From Bacillota bacterium (GTDB lineage: Bacteria > Bacillota > Clostridia > DSM-8532), in contig JAEYPI010000040.1 in the NCBI GenBank assembly GCA_023410885.1, positions 1-23,582 of the forward strand: a stretch of DNA of 23,582 nucleotides, written 5' to 3'. Below, in pieces: positions 1-8,379 of this stretch. The position numbers were made by a program, and so were the translations under genes. Numbering within the stretch: the stretch's first letter is position 1; each line of letters begins with the position of its first letter. The notes beneath the pieces were generated by a model, which saw nothing but the letters and a program-made list of their open reading frames with translations, made no database searches and was not told the DNA's origin.

Positions 1-1
1 C

Positions 2-796
2 AATAGCGGGGAGTATTGGAGATTATACGAATTTATCACTGACAGCCTGTCCCTAAATCTGGCTGAGTCGTTGAATGATTTTAAGGAGAGCGGCTTGGCA
101 TTCGGAAGATTTCAAGACCTGCTTTCAGATTTTCCTGCCCATACGCTTACAGAAACAATCCCGCGTTTTCATGATACACCCAACCGCTATACAGCCTTTA
201 AAAAGGCAGTGGCAGCGGATATATGCAATAGGGCGAGGGATGTGCAGGAGGAAATCGACTTTGCTCTTTCTCAGGAGCAATTTGCAGGCACTTTGATGAG
301 TTTGCAGAAAACCGGCGAAATACCGCTCAGAGTCACCCATAATGATACAAAGCTGAACAATGTGCTATTTGACAGGATAAGCCGAAAGGCCCTCTGTGTC
401 ATTGATCTGGACACCGTGATGCCTGGATTTTCAGCAAATGATTACGGTGATTCGATTCGATTTGGTGCTTCCACTGCTTTGGAGGACGAGCGTGATCTTT
501 CGAAGGTTGAAATTTCATTGCGACTTTTTGAAGCGTATACGCAAGGGTTCTTATCGGCCTGCGGAAAGAGCCTGACAAAATGCGAAATTGAAAACCTGAT
601 TACCGGTGCAAAAATGATGACTCTCGAATGCGGTGTTCGTTTCCTCACCGATTATCTGTCGGGTGATACCTATTTCCGTACTCATCGGGAAAAGCATAAT
701 CTGGATCGTTGCCGTACTCAGTTCAAGCTAGTAATGGATATGGATCATAAGTGGGATCAAATGCAGAGCATTGTCATGAGAGAGGCCGGTAAATAG
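2..796 (+). CDS. NahK-type N-acetylhexosamine 1-kinase / aminoglycoside-phosphotransferase-fold sugar kinase, 3' part (5' end outside window)
   Basis: The reading frame is open from base 2 with no stop, so this is the C-terminal 264 residues of a longer protein. The TTG at 71 is internal, not a real start. The fold is the phosphotransferase (APH) family. The catalytic loop reads HNDTKLNN (bases 338-361, catalytic Asp in HND) and the metal-binding motif is IDLDT about 20 residues later. The segments DSIRFGASTALEDE, LECGVRFLTDYL and HNLDRCRTQFKL resemble my memory of N-acetylhexosamine 1-kinase (NahK/LnpB) of the lacto-N-biose/galacto-N-biose route, which phosphorylates GlcNAc or GalNAc at C1. 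Full-length NahK is about 360 residues, so roughly 100 are missing on the left. A galE-like fragment follows in the same frame, and galE is a usual neighbour of nahK. The substrate is inferred. A generic APH-family kinase is the fallback. Confidence 0.75.
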   Translation, partial: NSGEYWRLYEFITDSLSLNLAESLNDFKESGLAFGRFQDLLSDFPAHTLTETIPRFHDTPNRYTAFKKAVAADICNRARDVQEEIDFALSQEQFAGTLMSLQKTGEIPLRVTHNDTKLNNVLFDRISRKALCVIDLDTVMPGFSANDYGDSIRFGASTALEDERDLSKVEISLRLFEAYTQGFLSACGKSLTKCEIENLITGAKMMTLECGVRFLTDYLSGDTYFRTHREKHNLDRCRTQFKLVMDMDHKWDQMQSIVMREAGK

Positions 797-841
797 CTAT
801 TCCTTTAACTGGCGGAGCCGGATATATCGGGAGACATGCCT
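797..841 (+). pseudogene. Remnant of the N-terminus of a galE-like UDP-glucose 4-epimerase
   Basis: Directly after the kinase stop codon, in the same frame, the sequence translates as AIPLTGGAGYIGRHA. This contains TGGAGYIGxH, the Rossmann dinucleotide-binding signature at the very start of GalE proteins (usually ILVTGGAGYIGSH). No start codon and no continuing epimerase follow. After about 15 codons the frame reads unrelated residues and enters the terminator stem. NahK and GalE are neighbours in lacto-N-biose pathway clusters, so the likely history is a nahK-galE pair with galE deleted nearly to its start. The match is short, so confidence is moderate. Confidence 0.55.
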
Positions 842-862
842 CTGAAAAACCCGAAAAGGACA

Positions 863-888
863 GGGGGAATAAAATAGTTTATTCCCCC
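863..888. terminator. Perfect-stem hairpin between convergent genes
   Basis: GGGGGAATAAA (863-873) pairs perfectly with TTTATTCCCCC (878-888) around the 4-base loop ATAG. It sits between the + strand kinase remnant and the - strand dehydrogenase, whose TAA stop (879-881) lies inside the stem. Only two T residues follow on the + strand. On the - strand a CCTTTT run follows a few bases on. It probably acts as a shared terminator, better placed for the minus-strand transcript. Confidence 0.65.
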
Positions 889-1895
889 TTCATGCCAACA
901 ACATTTTTCACTTTACCTTCCAGTATATCCAGGCACAGCATGATGGAGTCACCAATGGCTGTATCGATGTCGTCGGGCTGCACACCCAGCGGCACACACC
1001 CAAGGTTTTTGTCGATAAACTGGTCCGAGCATTGCAGGTCGGCAAATTTCACCATGTTTAGGCCACCCTCCAGGCCCTCGGCCTCTTGCTTTTTCATCAG
1101 TCCCTTGCTGCCCATGGCATACAACCATTTGGGAATGGTAAGCACCTTGCGATCGGGTACACCCATGTATTTGTGTACGATGGAAAGGAATTCTTTCCAG
1201 GACATGTTGTACCAGCCTATGGGCCAGCAAACCCCGCCCTTCGTGCGTTCCAAAGCACCGGCAATGGACTGCCCCACCTGCTTTACGGTTACCATAGTGG
1301 TGCCGCCCTTTGGAAACATAGTCACACCCTTCATACCGCGAATCATTTCCACAAGGAACACCCATACCGGCTTGCGGCCCGGTTGGGTGCCGAAAATATA
1401 GGGCAGCTCCAGCACCGCCACGTTGAAGCTTTCATCTGCAAACTGCATCGCTATGTTTTCTTGGTCGATACGGCTGCGGATATAGGGGTGCCAGCGGGTC
1501 AGCTCTTGTTCCGGGCGTTGTTTGGCAAAATAAGAGAAGTAAGAACCACAGATGACAGTGTGCTTCACGCCACACTCCTTGGCAATGTGCAGCAGCCGCT
1601 CCAGCGGTGTGATGTTATACTTTTTAAACAGGTCATAAATAGGCGGCGGACCTTCTACCCGCTCATCTACCCCGGCGGCAAACACAAAGCCTTCACAGCC
1701 GGTAAAATGCCTGCGAATTTCCTCATCTGAAAGCTCCATGTAGTTGCCGAATTCCACTTTCATTTCAGGCGGCAACACCGCTCCTTCGGGCAGCGGTGGC
1801 AAAGAAATGGTGGAAACCTCGTGCCCTCTGCGGATCAATTCCGCTGCTGCCTCGCTGCCAAGCAAACCGGTGCCTCCTATCATAAACACTTTCAC
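879..1895 (-). CDS. Atypical extended SDR / NAD-dependent epimerase-dehydratase family protein
   Basis: A 338-residue protein with an N-terminal Rossmann motif GGTGLLG at residues 7-13 and the general layout of extended short-chain dehydrogenases or NmrA-like proteins. The start is placed at GTG 1895 because an AAAGGAGG site lies 7 bases upstream. The ATG at 1913 has that site inside its own coding sequence and would add six residues before the first beta strand. The usual YxxxK catalytic pair is not obvious: the candidate segment reads HPYIRSR, with Arg where Lys is expected, so catalysis may be altered. It lies 54 bases after the response regulator and may share its transcript. Substrate unknown. 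Confidence 0.7.
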   Translation of the reverse strand: MKVFMIGGTGLLGSEAAAELIRRGHEVSTISLPPLPEGAVLPPEMKVEFGNYMELSDEEIRRHFTGCEGFVFAAGVDERVEGPPPIYDLFKKYNITPLERLLHIAKECGVKHTVICGSYFSYFAKQRPEQELTRWHPYIRSRIDQENIAMQFADESFNVAVLELPYIFGTQPGRKPVWVFLVEMIRGMKGVTMFPKGGTTMVTVKQVGQSIAGALERTKGGVCWPIGWYNMSWKEFLSIVHKYMGVPDRKVLTIPKWLYAMGSKGLMKKQEAEGLEGGLNMVKFADLQCSDQFIDKNLGCVPLGVQPDDIDTAIGDSIMLCLDILEGKVKNVVGMKGE

Positions 1896-1902
1896 AAGCA
1901 CC

Positions 1903-1910
1903 CCTCCTTT
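1903..1910 (-). promoter_or_regulatory. Ribosome binding site deciding the dehydrogenase start
   Basis: AAAGGAGG on the minus strand, 7 bases before GTG 1895. It shows that translation begins at 1895 rather than at the upstream ATG 1913. Confidence 0.8.
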
Positions 1911-1949
1911 CATGCTAGATCCCTAACTGCTTAAAAGACTCCCCATCCA

Positions 1950-2580
1950 TCAACACCTTAATGACCGATAACTCCCCAGCAGGTGAATCAGGTCATTCCC
2001 ACTTCTGACACCCAGCTTCTTAAATATTTTTGTCTTTTGATTGGCTATGGTTTTGTCTGAAGACAAAAGCTTAATATCTTTTCCCAGAATCATATCCAGA
2101 ACGGTTTTCTCTGCGACAGACAGTTCACTAATGATAAGCGCTTTAATGAAATCCTCCTGGGGGGTACTTCCTCTGGCCGTCGCTCTTATGGTTTCAGGAA
2201 TCAGCGAATTGGCTTTTGAAGATATATCCGGATGCGAAGGATTTCTTGCTGGCTTCAATGGATAGCTGAGGATCTTCAATAGCTGTCAGCAGGATGACCT
2301 TTGCATGGGACACCAGTCGTATTTCCTTGGCTGCTTCGATGCCTCCGAGCTCCTCTTCAGGCGCCAGGTTTAAATCCATTAAAACAATTTGCGGATTCAC
2401 CTTCCGCGCCATCTGAATCGCGTCATTTCTATTATCGGCAGACCCTGCAAGGACAAAATCCTGTTCCCGTTCCAGAAGAGCGTTGATCAGAAACCGAAAA
2501 TCGGGGTCATCTTCCACTGACATTACGCTTATCTTTTTATAAACTGAGCTATTCATACTGCGCACCTGTAACCCTTTCAT
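1950..2580 (-). pseudogene. NarL/LuxR-type response regulator split by a frameshift
   Basis: Two overlapping frames together make one response regulator. Frame one (start ATG 2580, stop 2194) is a receiver domain: acidic pair in SVEDDPD (residues 22-28), phospho-acceptor D69 in VLMDLNL, T99 in LLTA, and K122 in YIFKS. It ends ...SQFADS-stop just where helix 5 should run on. Frame two (to 1950) continues with LIPETIRATARG and a LuxR-type helix-turn-helix (LSVAEKTVLDMI, then KTIANQKTKIFKKLGVRS). The switch is +1 near 2194-2210 at TCC-TGA. An indel or sequencing error is the simplest cause. A programmed +1 shift like that of prfB is possible, but I see no strong upstream Shine-Dalgarno stimulator. 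ATG 2580 overlaps the sensor kinase stop as ATGA, so the two were translationally coupled. An alternative start is ATG at residue 9. Confidence 0.8.
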
Positions 2581-4031
2581 TTACATTGGCAGGTCTGTTC
2601 TTGCTGGGTCAAGGGAGTTCCCTGAATTTTTTGATCTACCGAATATGTAATACGCTTAAGCGGAATGTGAAGAAAAAATGTGGTGCCTTCATCCGGGCTG
2701 CTTTTTACGTCTATATAACCATTATGCTTTTTTATCACATTCATGCAGTAAGAAAGCCCCAAACCAAAGTTTCTATCCGTTTTCTTTGTTGAGAAATACG
2801 GCTCGAACAGACGATCCATTACTTCCTTCCTGATCCCCGGACCATTGTCATGAACTGCAATACAGTAATAGGGCCCTTTCTTTTCCTTATAGCATTTTAT
2901 ATCGATGGCTCCGTCAGCCATTATGACATCTGAGGCATTTTGGATCAGATTATTCAGTACTTCAACAAGATGTGTCCTATCACCGTAAATATAAGGCTCA
3001 TCCTTGCAATCCAGATCTATCACGACCGACTTGCCTATATAATCCCTGTTGAGTTGGACAGCCTGTGTGAGAATATCCTTCAATAACCATTGATGCTCAT
3101 TTAATAAAACCGTTCCAGAATAAAGACACGCCTTTTGATTATAATTCTGCAGATGCGCAACAGACCTTCCGATGATCTCTATTTCCTCAGGAACAGGAAA
3201 TCCGCTCTGAATATATTTATTCTGCAAATTTTCCAGGCACCATCCTATTTTCGCCGTTTCATTCTTGAGAAGATGCCCCGTGAATTGGGCATTTCTGTTG
3301 ATCAGATGCATATCGGAATTCCATCGGTAGTTTTCACTTCTGAGGCGTAGTCCCATAATACCTTCTCTGAAAGCCATCACAATGTAAAAAAGAATGGCTC
3401 CGAATAATATAAGGGTGTTTCCTTTCCACAGCTTGAACAGCTCTCTGATACCCAGGCTGTGAATAATGAAGGTCGTAATGAGACAAAACCATACGGCCGG
3501 TAAAAGAAGAATGGCCACAAGTCTTTTTTGCTTTCGTGCCTGAGCATTATTTTCCCGGAGAATAGAAGATAGCATTAAATAGGTATAAAAAATACCATAC
3601 CCTACATTATAGACCGTGAATGCGATCCAGAATACTCTGTCGTTATGCTGATACCATGTCATTTTCAGTGGGCTGTAAATAAGCAGAAGCACAAGAGAAG
3701 GTAAAAAGATTCCTATTTTGAACCCGTTAAATTGAGCAGAATACCTTTTTTCAAAACCACAAAAATAGAACACAAACAACAGGCTTGTTGGCAAAGCCAG
3801 GTGATAGACGATAGCCGTCATTACGGAATAAATTTGGGTATACATCTCATAGCTGATGCCTAGCTGAAGCTGGTTTTGAAGGATTGGAACCAGATCATCG
3901 TAATAATACTCTTTAAAGGTACCGAGGCTGCAAATGGCCGCATTAATAGCGCACCATTTATTCGCTTTATTTTTAGGACTCGACATATAGATTAACAGGG
4001 CCAGAACCCATATAAAAATTGTGAAAATCAT
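2577..4031 (-). CDS. Multi-pass membrane sensor histidine kinase
   Basis: A 484-residue protein. The N-terminal 225 residues hold about seven hydrophobic segments (near 1-17, 28-38, 69-92, 105-120, 134-155, 170-193, 205-225). A dimerisation/phospho-acceptor helix carries GHLLKNE (H253) and is followed by a GHKL ATPase domain: N box EVLNNLIQNASDV (about 357-369), G1 box HDNGPGI (394-400), and FSTKK with GLGL (about 413-426). The start is set at ATG 4031, with GAGG 9 bases upstream. The longer frame starts at TTG 4046, inside which that site lies. It overlaps the response regulator by ATGA. It is the likely partner of the broken regulator and lies immediately downstream of the phospho-signalling island. 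The signal sensed is unknown; the layout resembles 7TM-type sensor kinases of Bacillota. Confidence 0.85.
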   Translation of the reverse strand: MIFTIFIWVLALLIYMSSPKNKANKWCAINAAICSLGTFKEYYYDDLVPILQNQLQLGISYEMYTQIYSVMTAIVYHLALPTSLLFVFYFCGFEKRYSAQFNGFKIGIFLPSLVLLLIYSPLKMTWYQHNDRVFWIAFTVYNVGYGIFYTYLMLSSILRENNAQARKQKRLVAILLLPAVWFCLITTFIIHSLGIRELFKLWKGNTLILFGAILFYIVMAFREGIMGLRLRSENYRWNSDMHLINRNAQFTGHLLKNETAKIGWCLENLQNKYIQSGFPVPEEIEIIGRSVAHLQNYNQKACLYSGTVLLNEHQWLLKDILTQAVQLNRDYIGKSVVIDLDCKDEPYIYGDRTHLVEVLNNLIQNASDVIMADGAIDIKCYKEKKGPYYCIAVHDNGPGIRKEVMDRLFEPYFSTKKTDRNFGLGLSYCMNVIKKHNGYIDVKSSPDEGTTFFLHIPLKRITYSVDQKIQGTPLTQQEQTCQCK

Positions 4032-4086
4032 AAAGGCGAACCTCAATATGGCATGATTCTTCTATTTTGATGCTTTTTTTCATTTT

Positions 4087-4115
4087 TGTAAATAATAAAA
4101 ATGAAGATTTGTCAA
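4087..4115 (-). promoter_or_regulatory. Possible sigma-A promoter for the sensor kinase
   Basis: In the 89-base gap after the vWA gene the minus strand has a perfect TTGACA (4115-4110), a 17-base spacer and TTTACA (4092-4087), a weak -10 matching 3 of 6. If real, the two-component genes can be transcribed separately from the island. The gap also holds an AT-only inverted repeat, CATTTTT (4081-4087) and AAAAATG (4097-4103), without a following T run on the minus strand, so I do not call it a terminator. Confidence 0.35.
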
Positions 4116-4120
4116 ATATT

Positions 4121-5683
4121 TCACCAATTGATCCTGAATTGCAGGGATCCAATAGAAATCACATCTGATTTTTCCAACCTGTATTCCTGCCTGATGGGTA
4201 CACCGTTAACATATGTTCCATTGGTAGAGTTCAAATCTGCTATATAGAGCTTGTTGGAGGAGAATTTCAGTGAACAGTGAGCAGCTGAAAGCTTTTTGTC
4301 CTCCGGGAACGCCAATCCAGCCTTTAGTGTGCTTCTTCCAATGATCACAGAGCCATAAATGTCCACCATATAGACTTGATTATTCATCATATCCATTTTT
4401 GTGAGAACCACTGTCACATCGGGTTCCTGGTGTTCGGGTACAACCTGTTCAGTACCGGGATTCGTAAGGGGGGCAGGCTCTGATTCTGAGGCATCCCCGG
4501 TTGAAGCATCTGAACCTTCTGCCTGAAAAGCTACTTGAGGTTGCTCAGCAAGTGAAATAGAGGTCTGCTTTTTCCTTTTTCTGCATCTGCCTATTAAAAT
4601 TGCTGATACCACCACTAGGAACAGTAATCCTAATACTATCGCAACAATAATAAGGGTGGGGACTCCCGGATCACCATCTGTACCGGATACAGGATCAGGA
4701 TTATCTGTCGTTTCCGGGGTAGGGTGAGGTGCTGTTGCTTCTTTTTTTACACCCAATCCGTTGGTTGGAATGGTATAGCTATCGCTTGCTTTCCCATGAT
4801 CGGGGACAATAATGTCGAGCTTCAGAACCTGCTCATTACCATCCGAATGATAATCTGAAAGGTCCGCTTTTATAACATAACTGTTTTCTATTGAGGTTTG
4901 TATTTTTAAAGTGAGGTCTGAAGCCCTCGTTTGATCCAGTCCAAAAACGAGATCAAGCCCGCCCGGAGACCTGCGTGCGATGCTTCCCAGCGTTTTGGAG
5001 GCCTCTACCTTTCTATCTGACGGTTTGCTCTCCATCATGGCCACAGTGAAGATGGGAATATGGCATTTATCAATTTTCCTATACACTTCATCGAGGGTTA
5101 TGCCCGTTGTGTAGTCGTCATCACCGTCGGATAATATCACAAGGCATTTTTTAGGGTAAGCCTTATCACTTGACATCAAAACATCCAGCCCCTTGACTAT
5201 ACTGGTATAGAGGTTGGTGTCCTCTTTTGATTTTCTGCTGATGGAATCAATCTGCTTTAAGGACTCTTCCTTTGTCGAAACAAAAGGATTCGAGTAGGCC
5301 TCGTTTCCCACTGAAAAAATACTGATATTATCCTTATCCGTTGTTCTATGTACAATCTGCGTCAATATTTCCTTCACTTCATTGAGCTTTTTATCACTCA
5401 TGGAACCGGATACATCCACAAGAAACAGATAAGAAGCACCTCCCTGTGATTCAGAAAGATGATTTATTTCGTTGATGGCAATAGATGCATTACCCAGAGA
5501 AAGCTGAAGCTCATCTCTGTTGACGTCTCTTTCCAGGTTAGTATTGAAAAAAACATTCATGGTGCCATTATCTTCAAAATAACCTTCCAAATTGATTGTC
5601 AGCGCATCAACAGCATAGACTGGCATACGAATGGTTATTGAGCAAATCATCATTAAGAGGAATAAACCCTTTAAAGCTTTCAC
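4121..5683 (-). CDS. Exported vWA-domain protein with a TM segment and a C-terminal cytoplasmic FHA domain
   Basis: 520 residues. A signal peptide (1-24, ending near VYA) is followed by a von Willebrand A domain (about 84-265) with an intact MIDAS: D90-x-S92-x-S94 in VDVSGSMS, a Thr near 160, and Asp in LSDGDDD (about 186). A Pro/Asp/Thr-rich stalk (about 315-341), one TM helix (343-364) and a basic stop-transfer RCRKRKK come next, then an acidic linker and an FHA domain (445-520) with R450, S466, H469 and STNGT at 486-490. The vWA domain should sit outside and bind a metal-dependent ligand, while FHA binds phosphothreonine inside. The start is GTG 5683, with GGAG 7-8 bases upstream lying in the end of the phosphatase gene. 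It overlaps nothing but follows the PP2C stop by one base, so it is in the same operon. The ligand is unknown. Confidence 0.88.
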   Translation of the reverse strand: MKALKGLFLLMMICSITIRMPVYAVDALTINLEGYFEDNGTMNVFFNTNLERDVNRDELQLSLGNASIAINEINHLSESQGGASYLFLVDVSGSMSDKKLNEVKEILTQIVHRTTDKDNISIFSVGNEAYSNPFVSTKEESLKQIDSISRKSKEDTNLYTSIVKGLDVLMSSDKAYPKKCLVILSDGDDDYTTGITLDEVYRKIDKCHIPIFTVAMMESKPSDRKVEASKTLGSIARRSPGGLDLVFGLDQTRASDLTLKIQTSIENSYVIKADLSDYHSDGNEQVLKLDIIVPDHGKASDSYTIPTNGLGVKKEATAPHPTPETTDNPDPVSGTDGDPGVPTLIIVAIVLGLLFLVVVSAILIGRCRKRKKQTSISLAEQPQVAFQAEGSDASTGDASESEPAPLTNPGTEQVVPEHQEPDVTVVLTKMDMMNNQVYMVDIYGSVIIGRSTLKAGLAFPEDKKLSAAHCSLKFSSNKLYIADLNSTNGTYVNGVPIRQEYRLEKSDVISIGSLQFRINW

Positions 5684-5684
5684 A

Positions 5685-6437
5685 TTACCACTCCTTTATG
5701 GTGATTTCATCGGATGGATCCAGGACAAATACTGCAAGGGCAGTGAAATTATCATTCTTCCCACTCACTCGCTTACTTAGGCGTTCTACCATGTATTTGA
5801 TCCATTCATCAGGCGTATTAGATTTGGCAAGATCGATTTCCATTTCATCTTCAAGAACATGTTCCCAGAAGCCGTCAGTGCATAATAAAAAGGCTTCAAA
5901 CACCCCCGGCCTACCCTCTGATTCCCATATATCGGGCTTTATAGTCAAATCGTTTCCCAGAGCCCGTAAAACCTTATTCCTGTCCTCGTGGAATCTTATT
6001 TTTTCCGGAGGGATCTCACCGGAGATTACGGCCATCTGTGAAACACTGTGATCCTCAGTCTGAAAGGTCCTTCTTCCACCGGTAAAACGGTATAGTCTTG
6101 AGTCCCCCATATGTCCGCCTATCATTGAGCCCTGATTACAGAACAATGCAACTACAGTACTTTTCATTTTTAGAGAGGCCGTTTGCTTACTGATGACCTG
6201 CTGATTGGCCTTCTCGAATAATTGACGAATATGCTTGGTCTGAAGCTCCGGCTTCTGCATAAAACCATCCACAAGCGTATCAACGACTACCCGTGAAGCA
6301 ATATCACCACCGCCATGCCCCCCTAGACCGTCTGCAACAGCGCATACCATCACTGATCCGCTTACTTCAAAACGGGCACAGTCCTCATTATAGCTGCGGC
6401 CTCCCCTTTGACAGACTTGAGCAATTCTAAAAATCAT
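5685..6437 (-). CDS. Soluble PP2C-family Ser/Thr protein phosphatase
   Basis: 250 residues with no membrane segment, the usual size of bacterial PP2C (Stp/PrpC-like) enzymes. Motifs in order: RSYNEDC (residues 14-20), VADGLGGHGGGD with metal ligand D36, GGHMGDSRLYRF, LLCTDGFWEH and NDNFTALAV, together the Asp ligands for the two metal ions. It should remove phosphate from threonine or serine on proteins modified by the neighbouring kinases. ATG 6437 has AGAGG about 10 bases upstream. It lies 19 bases after the kinase-RDD-FHA gene and one base before the vWA gene. The vWA, PP2C and kinase order recalls the TerY-P triads linked to tellurite-resistance-type systems, though this vWA is exported. 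Confidence 0.92.
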   Translation of the reverse strand: MIFRIAQVCQRGGRSYNEDCARFEVSGSVMVCAVADGLGGHGGGDIASRVVVDTLVDGFMQKPELQTKHIRQLFEKANQQVISKQTASLKMKSTVVALFCNQGSMIGGHMGDSRLYRFTGGRRTFQTEDHSVSQMAVISGEIPPEKIRFHEDRNKVLRALGNDLTIKPDIWESEGRPGVFEAFLLCTDGFWEHVLEDEMEIDLAKSNTPDEWIKYMVERLSKRVSGKNDNFTALAVFVLDPSDEITIKEW

Positions 6438-6456
6438 CTTCTTTTTTCCTCTCTTC

Positions 6457-8373
6457 TTATCCGCCTCGTGTAGCCTTTATTCTGAAGGAATGATTCTCCC
6501 CTATTGTAAAGCAGTCACCCTCATTGAGCACCGCACCTTTCTCACCGGGAAGTTTTCCTATGCCCGAAACAAAAGTGCCGTTGGAAGACCCTAAATCCTT
6601 TATGTAAACAGTACGAGCCTCCTTATCCAGTAAAAGCTCACAATGAACCCGGCTGACGCCTCGGCTATCATCAGGGAAAATGATTTGGCATTTTTCCGCA
6701 CTTCGGCCAAGGACCACCCTTTTTTCTGATAAGGGAAAAAAGACATTCTCATAATATCCCGAGAGACCTTCAATTCCCAGAGCGGAGGGCTTGGCAGAAG
6801 GAATGACTACATTACACTGAGGCTGTTCCGGGGTATGATGGATTTGGGAAAGACCCTGCTGACCTAATTGCTGGCTGCGTGCTGCAGCTGTTACGCAGGT
6901 TTTGGCAATCAAATCATGGCCCGCCGACCGTTCTTTGTTTATCAAGCATACACCGCCATTTCCTATACCGATAAGACCACCCAGCTCCATTGAACCTAAA
7001 GCGCTGAACAAGGTGTTTGAAAACTTGACTGCGTTACGCAGCAAGGCTTTCTTAAAGGTTAAAGGCTGGCTTGCATTATCAATAACAGCTAGGCCCATAA
7101 TCCGCTTGCCAAACGTAGCCTGGAGCTTTGATGACTCACAGCCCGTACCATAAGCTACACTCAGCAGGTAAAGCACCCAGAAAAGGCCTCCTATAGTATC
7201 CAGCTCGAGCAAATTCAGGAGTAATCCGTAGAATATTGCCGCCAGAATAAGCCCGTCAATAATGAGCGCAGCAAATCTTCTTCCTATATCGGCTGGCGCA
7301 GTAGTTGATGCAGCTGCTCTTGGTTTCTCTTCCATCTGTCTATCATCATTTAATGAAGCTGAAGGCTTCTCTTCTGGCCATGACGTACCGGACGACGCAG
7401 ATGAAACTCCAGTTAAGGCTGCCTTAAAGGCACCCATGGATTGGAATCTGTCCTGGGCCTTTACAGACAAGGCTTTCATAATAGCCCGATCCATGTGCTG
7501 AGGTAATTCCCGGCAGAGGACCGATGGCGGGGTGAGCTCATCCTTAAACATCCTCTGAGTGGCTTCCGGCGGTATGGTGCCGGTGATAGTGAAATAAAGC
7601 GTTCCGGCCAGTGCATACACATCCGTAAAGGGTCCCTGCTTTCCATGGCTGCGGTATTGTTCCTCAGGCGCATATCCTCTTTTTAATATGATGGACAGGC
7701 TTTGGCTCTTTCCCTTAAGTGCAACCCTTGCAGCACCAAAATCCAGGAGCTTTACCTTACCGTTTCCGCAAACATAGATATTATCCGGGCTTATATCCCG
7801 GTGAATGACATTTTGGCTATGAATTTGATCCAATGCGTCAAAAATCGGAAGGAGCAGGTTAATGGCCTCCGACCAGGGAAGCCTTCCGCCCTTCTTTTGT
7901 ATGTACTTTTTTAAATCGCAGCCATCAAGATATTCCATCACATAGTAAGCTGTTCGATTTTCTTCGAACAGAGCTCTTACGGAGATAATATGTGGATTGT
8001 CCCGATAAACGTGAATCATACGCGCTTCTTCAAGAAATTTTTTCAATCCGTACTCATAATCGTCTCGGCTCGTATGTATAGTCATTTCCGTGGTACCGGG
8101 AACTCTTGTTGACAGACCGTCAGGCATGAATTCCTTGATGGCAACGCGCTCATTGTTCTTAAGGTCATAAGCCATATAGGTTATTCCGAAGCCCCCATGG
8201 CCCAAAACGGCTCCGATCAGATATCGGCCATGGAGAATGGTATTCAACGGCAGGGCAAATGCAGGCATCTGATCAAAACCAGCAGTTGACTGACAATTCT
8301 TGCATTGGCCATCAATTACGCTTTCACGCATACATTTCAGACATAGCTTGTTAAAATCCAAAAATTTCACCAC
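6457..8373 (-). CDS. Ser/Thr protein kinase with zinc ribbon, RDD membrane domain and C-terminal FHA domain
   Basis: 638 residues. A zinc ribbon with Cys 11, 14, 24 and 27 leads into a Hanks-type kinase: glycine loop LGHGGFG (57-63), K80 in VAIK, Glu in EEAR (116-117), HRDISPDN (191-198), DFG (211-213) and APEEQY (235-240). A linker leads to an RDD domain (about 363-490) with hydrophobic segments 368-389 and 396-410, then FHA (552-632) with R557, S574, H577 and SSNGT (596-600). Both ends are therefore cytoplasmic and the protein is held in the membrane by RDD. The start is GTG 8373, without a clear ribosome site, 6 bases after the PrsW stop, so it probably depends on translational coupling. 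A second GTG follows directly. FHA may bind its own phosphothreonines or those of the other kinases. It lacks the WIYY ectodomain of its paralogues at 14609 and 16818. Confidence 0.9.
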   Translation of the reverse strand: MVKFLDFNKLCLKCMRESVIDGQCKNCQSTAGFDQMPAFALPLNTILHGRYLIGAVLGHGGFGITYMAYDLKNNERVAIKEFMPDGLSTRVPGTTEMTIHTSRDDYEYGLKKFLEEARMIHVYRDNPHIISVRALFEENRTAYYVMEYLDGCDLKKYIQKKGGRLPWSEAINLLLPIFDALDQIHSQNVIHRDISPDNIYVCGNGKVKLLDFGAARVALKGKSQSLSIILKRGYAPEEQYRSHGKQGPFTDVYALAGTLYFTITGTIPPEATQRMFKDELTPPSVLCRELPQHMDRAIMKALSVKAQDRFQSMGAFKAALTGVSSASSGTSWPEEKPSASLNDDRQMEEKPRAAASTTAPADIGRRFAALIIDGLILAAIFYGLLLNLLELDTIGGLFWVLYLLSVAYGTGCESSKLQATFGKRIMGLAVIDNASQPLTFKKALLRNAVKFSNTLFSALGSMELGGLIGIGNGGVCLINKERSAGHDLIAKTCVTAAARSQQLGQQGLSQIHHTPEQPQCNVVIPSAKPSALGIEGLSGYYENVFFPLSEKRVVLGRSAEKCQIIFPDDSRGVSRVHCELLLDKEARTVYIKDLGSSNGTFVSGIGKLPGEKGAVLNEGDCFTIGENHSFRIKATRGG

Positions 8374-8379
8374 CGGGAA

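Noticed and set aside
892..1730. Long plus-strand open frames (169 and 214 residues) opposite the dehydrogenase gene
   Set aside because: They have no recognisable domains or good ribosome sites and lie wholly antisense to a gene with a clear Rossmann motif.
2180..2215. Programmed +1 frameshift in the response regulator as in prfB
   Set aside because: TCC-TGA is compatible, but I see no upstream Shine-Dalgarno stimulator and no slippery CTT; an indel is simpler. Kept only as an alternative.
4081..4103. AT-only inverted repeat between vWA gene and sensor kinase as a terminator
   Set aside because: The stem is 7 A/T-rich pairs and no T run follows on the transcribed strand, so it would be too weak.
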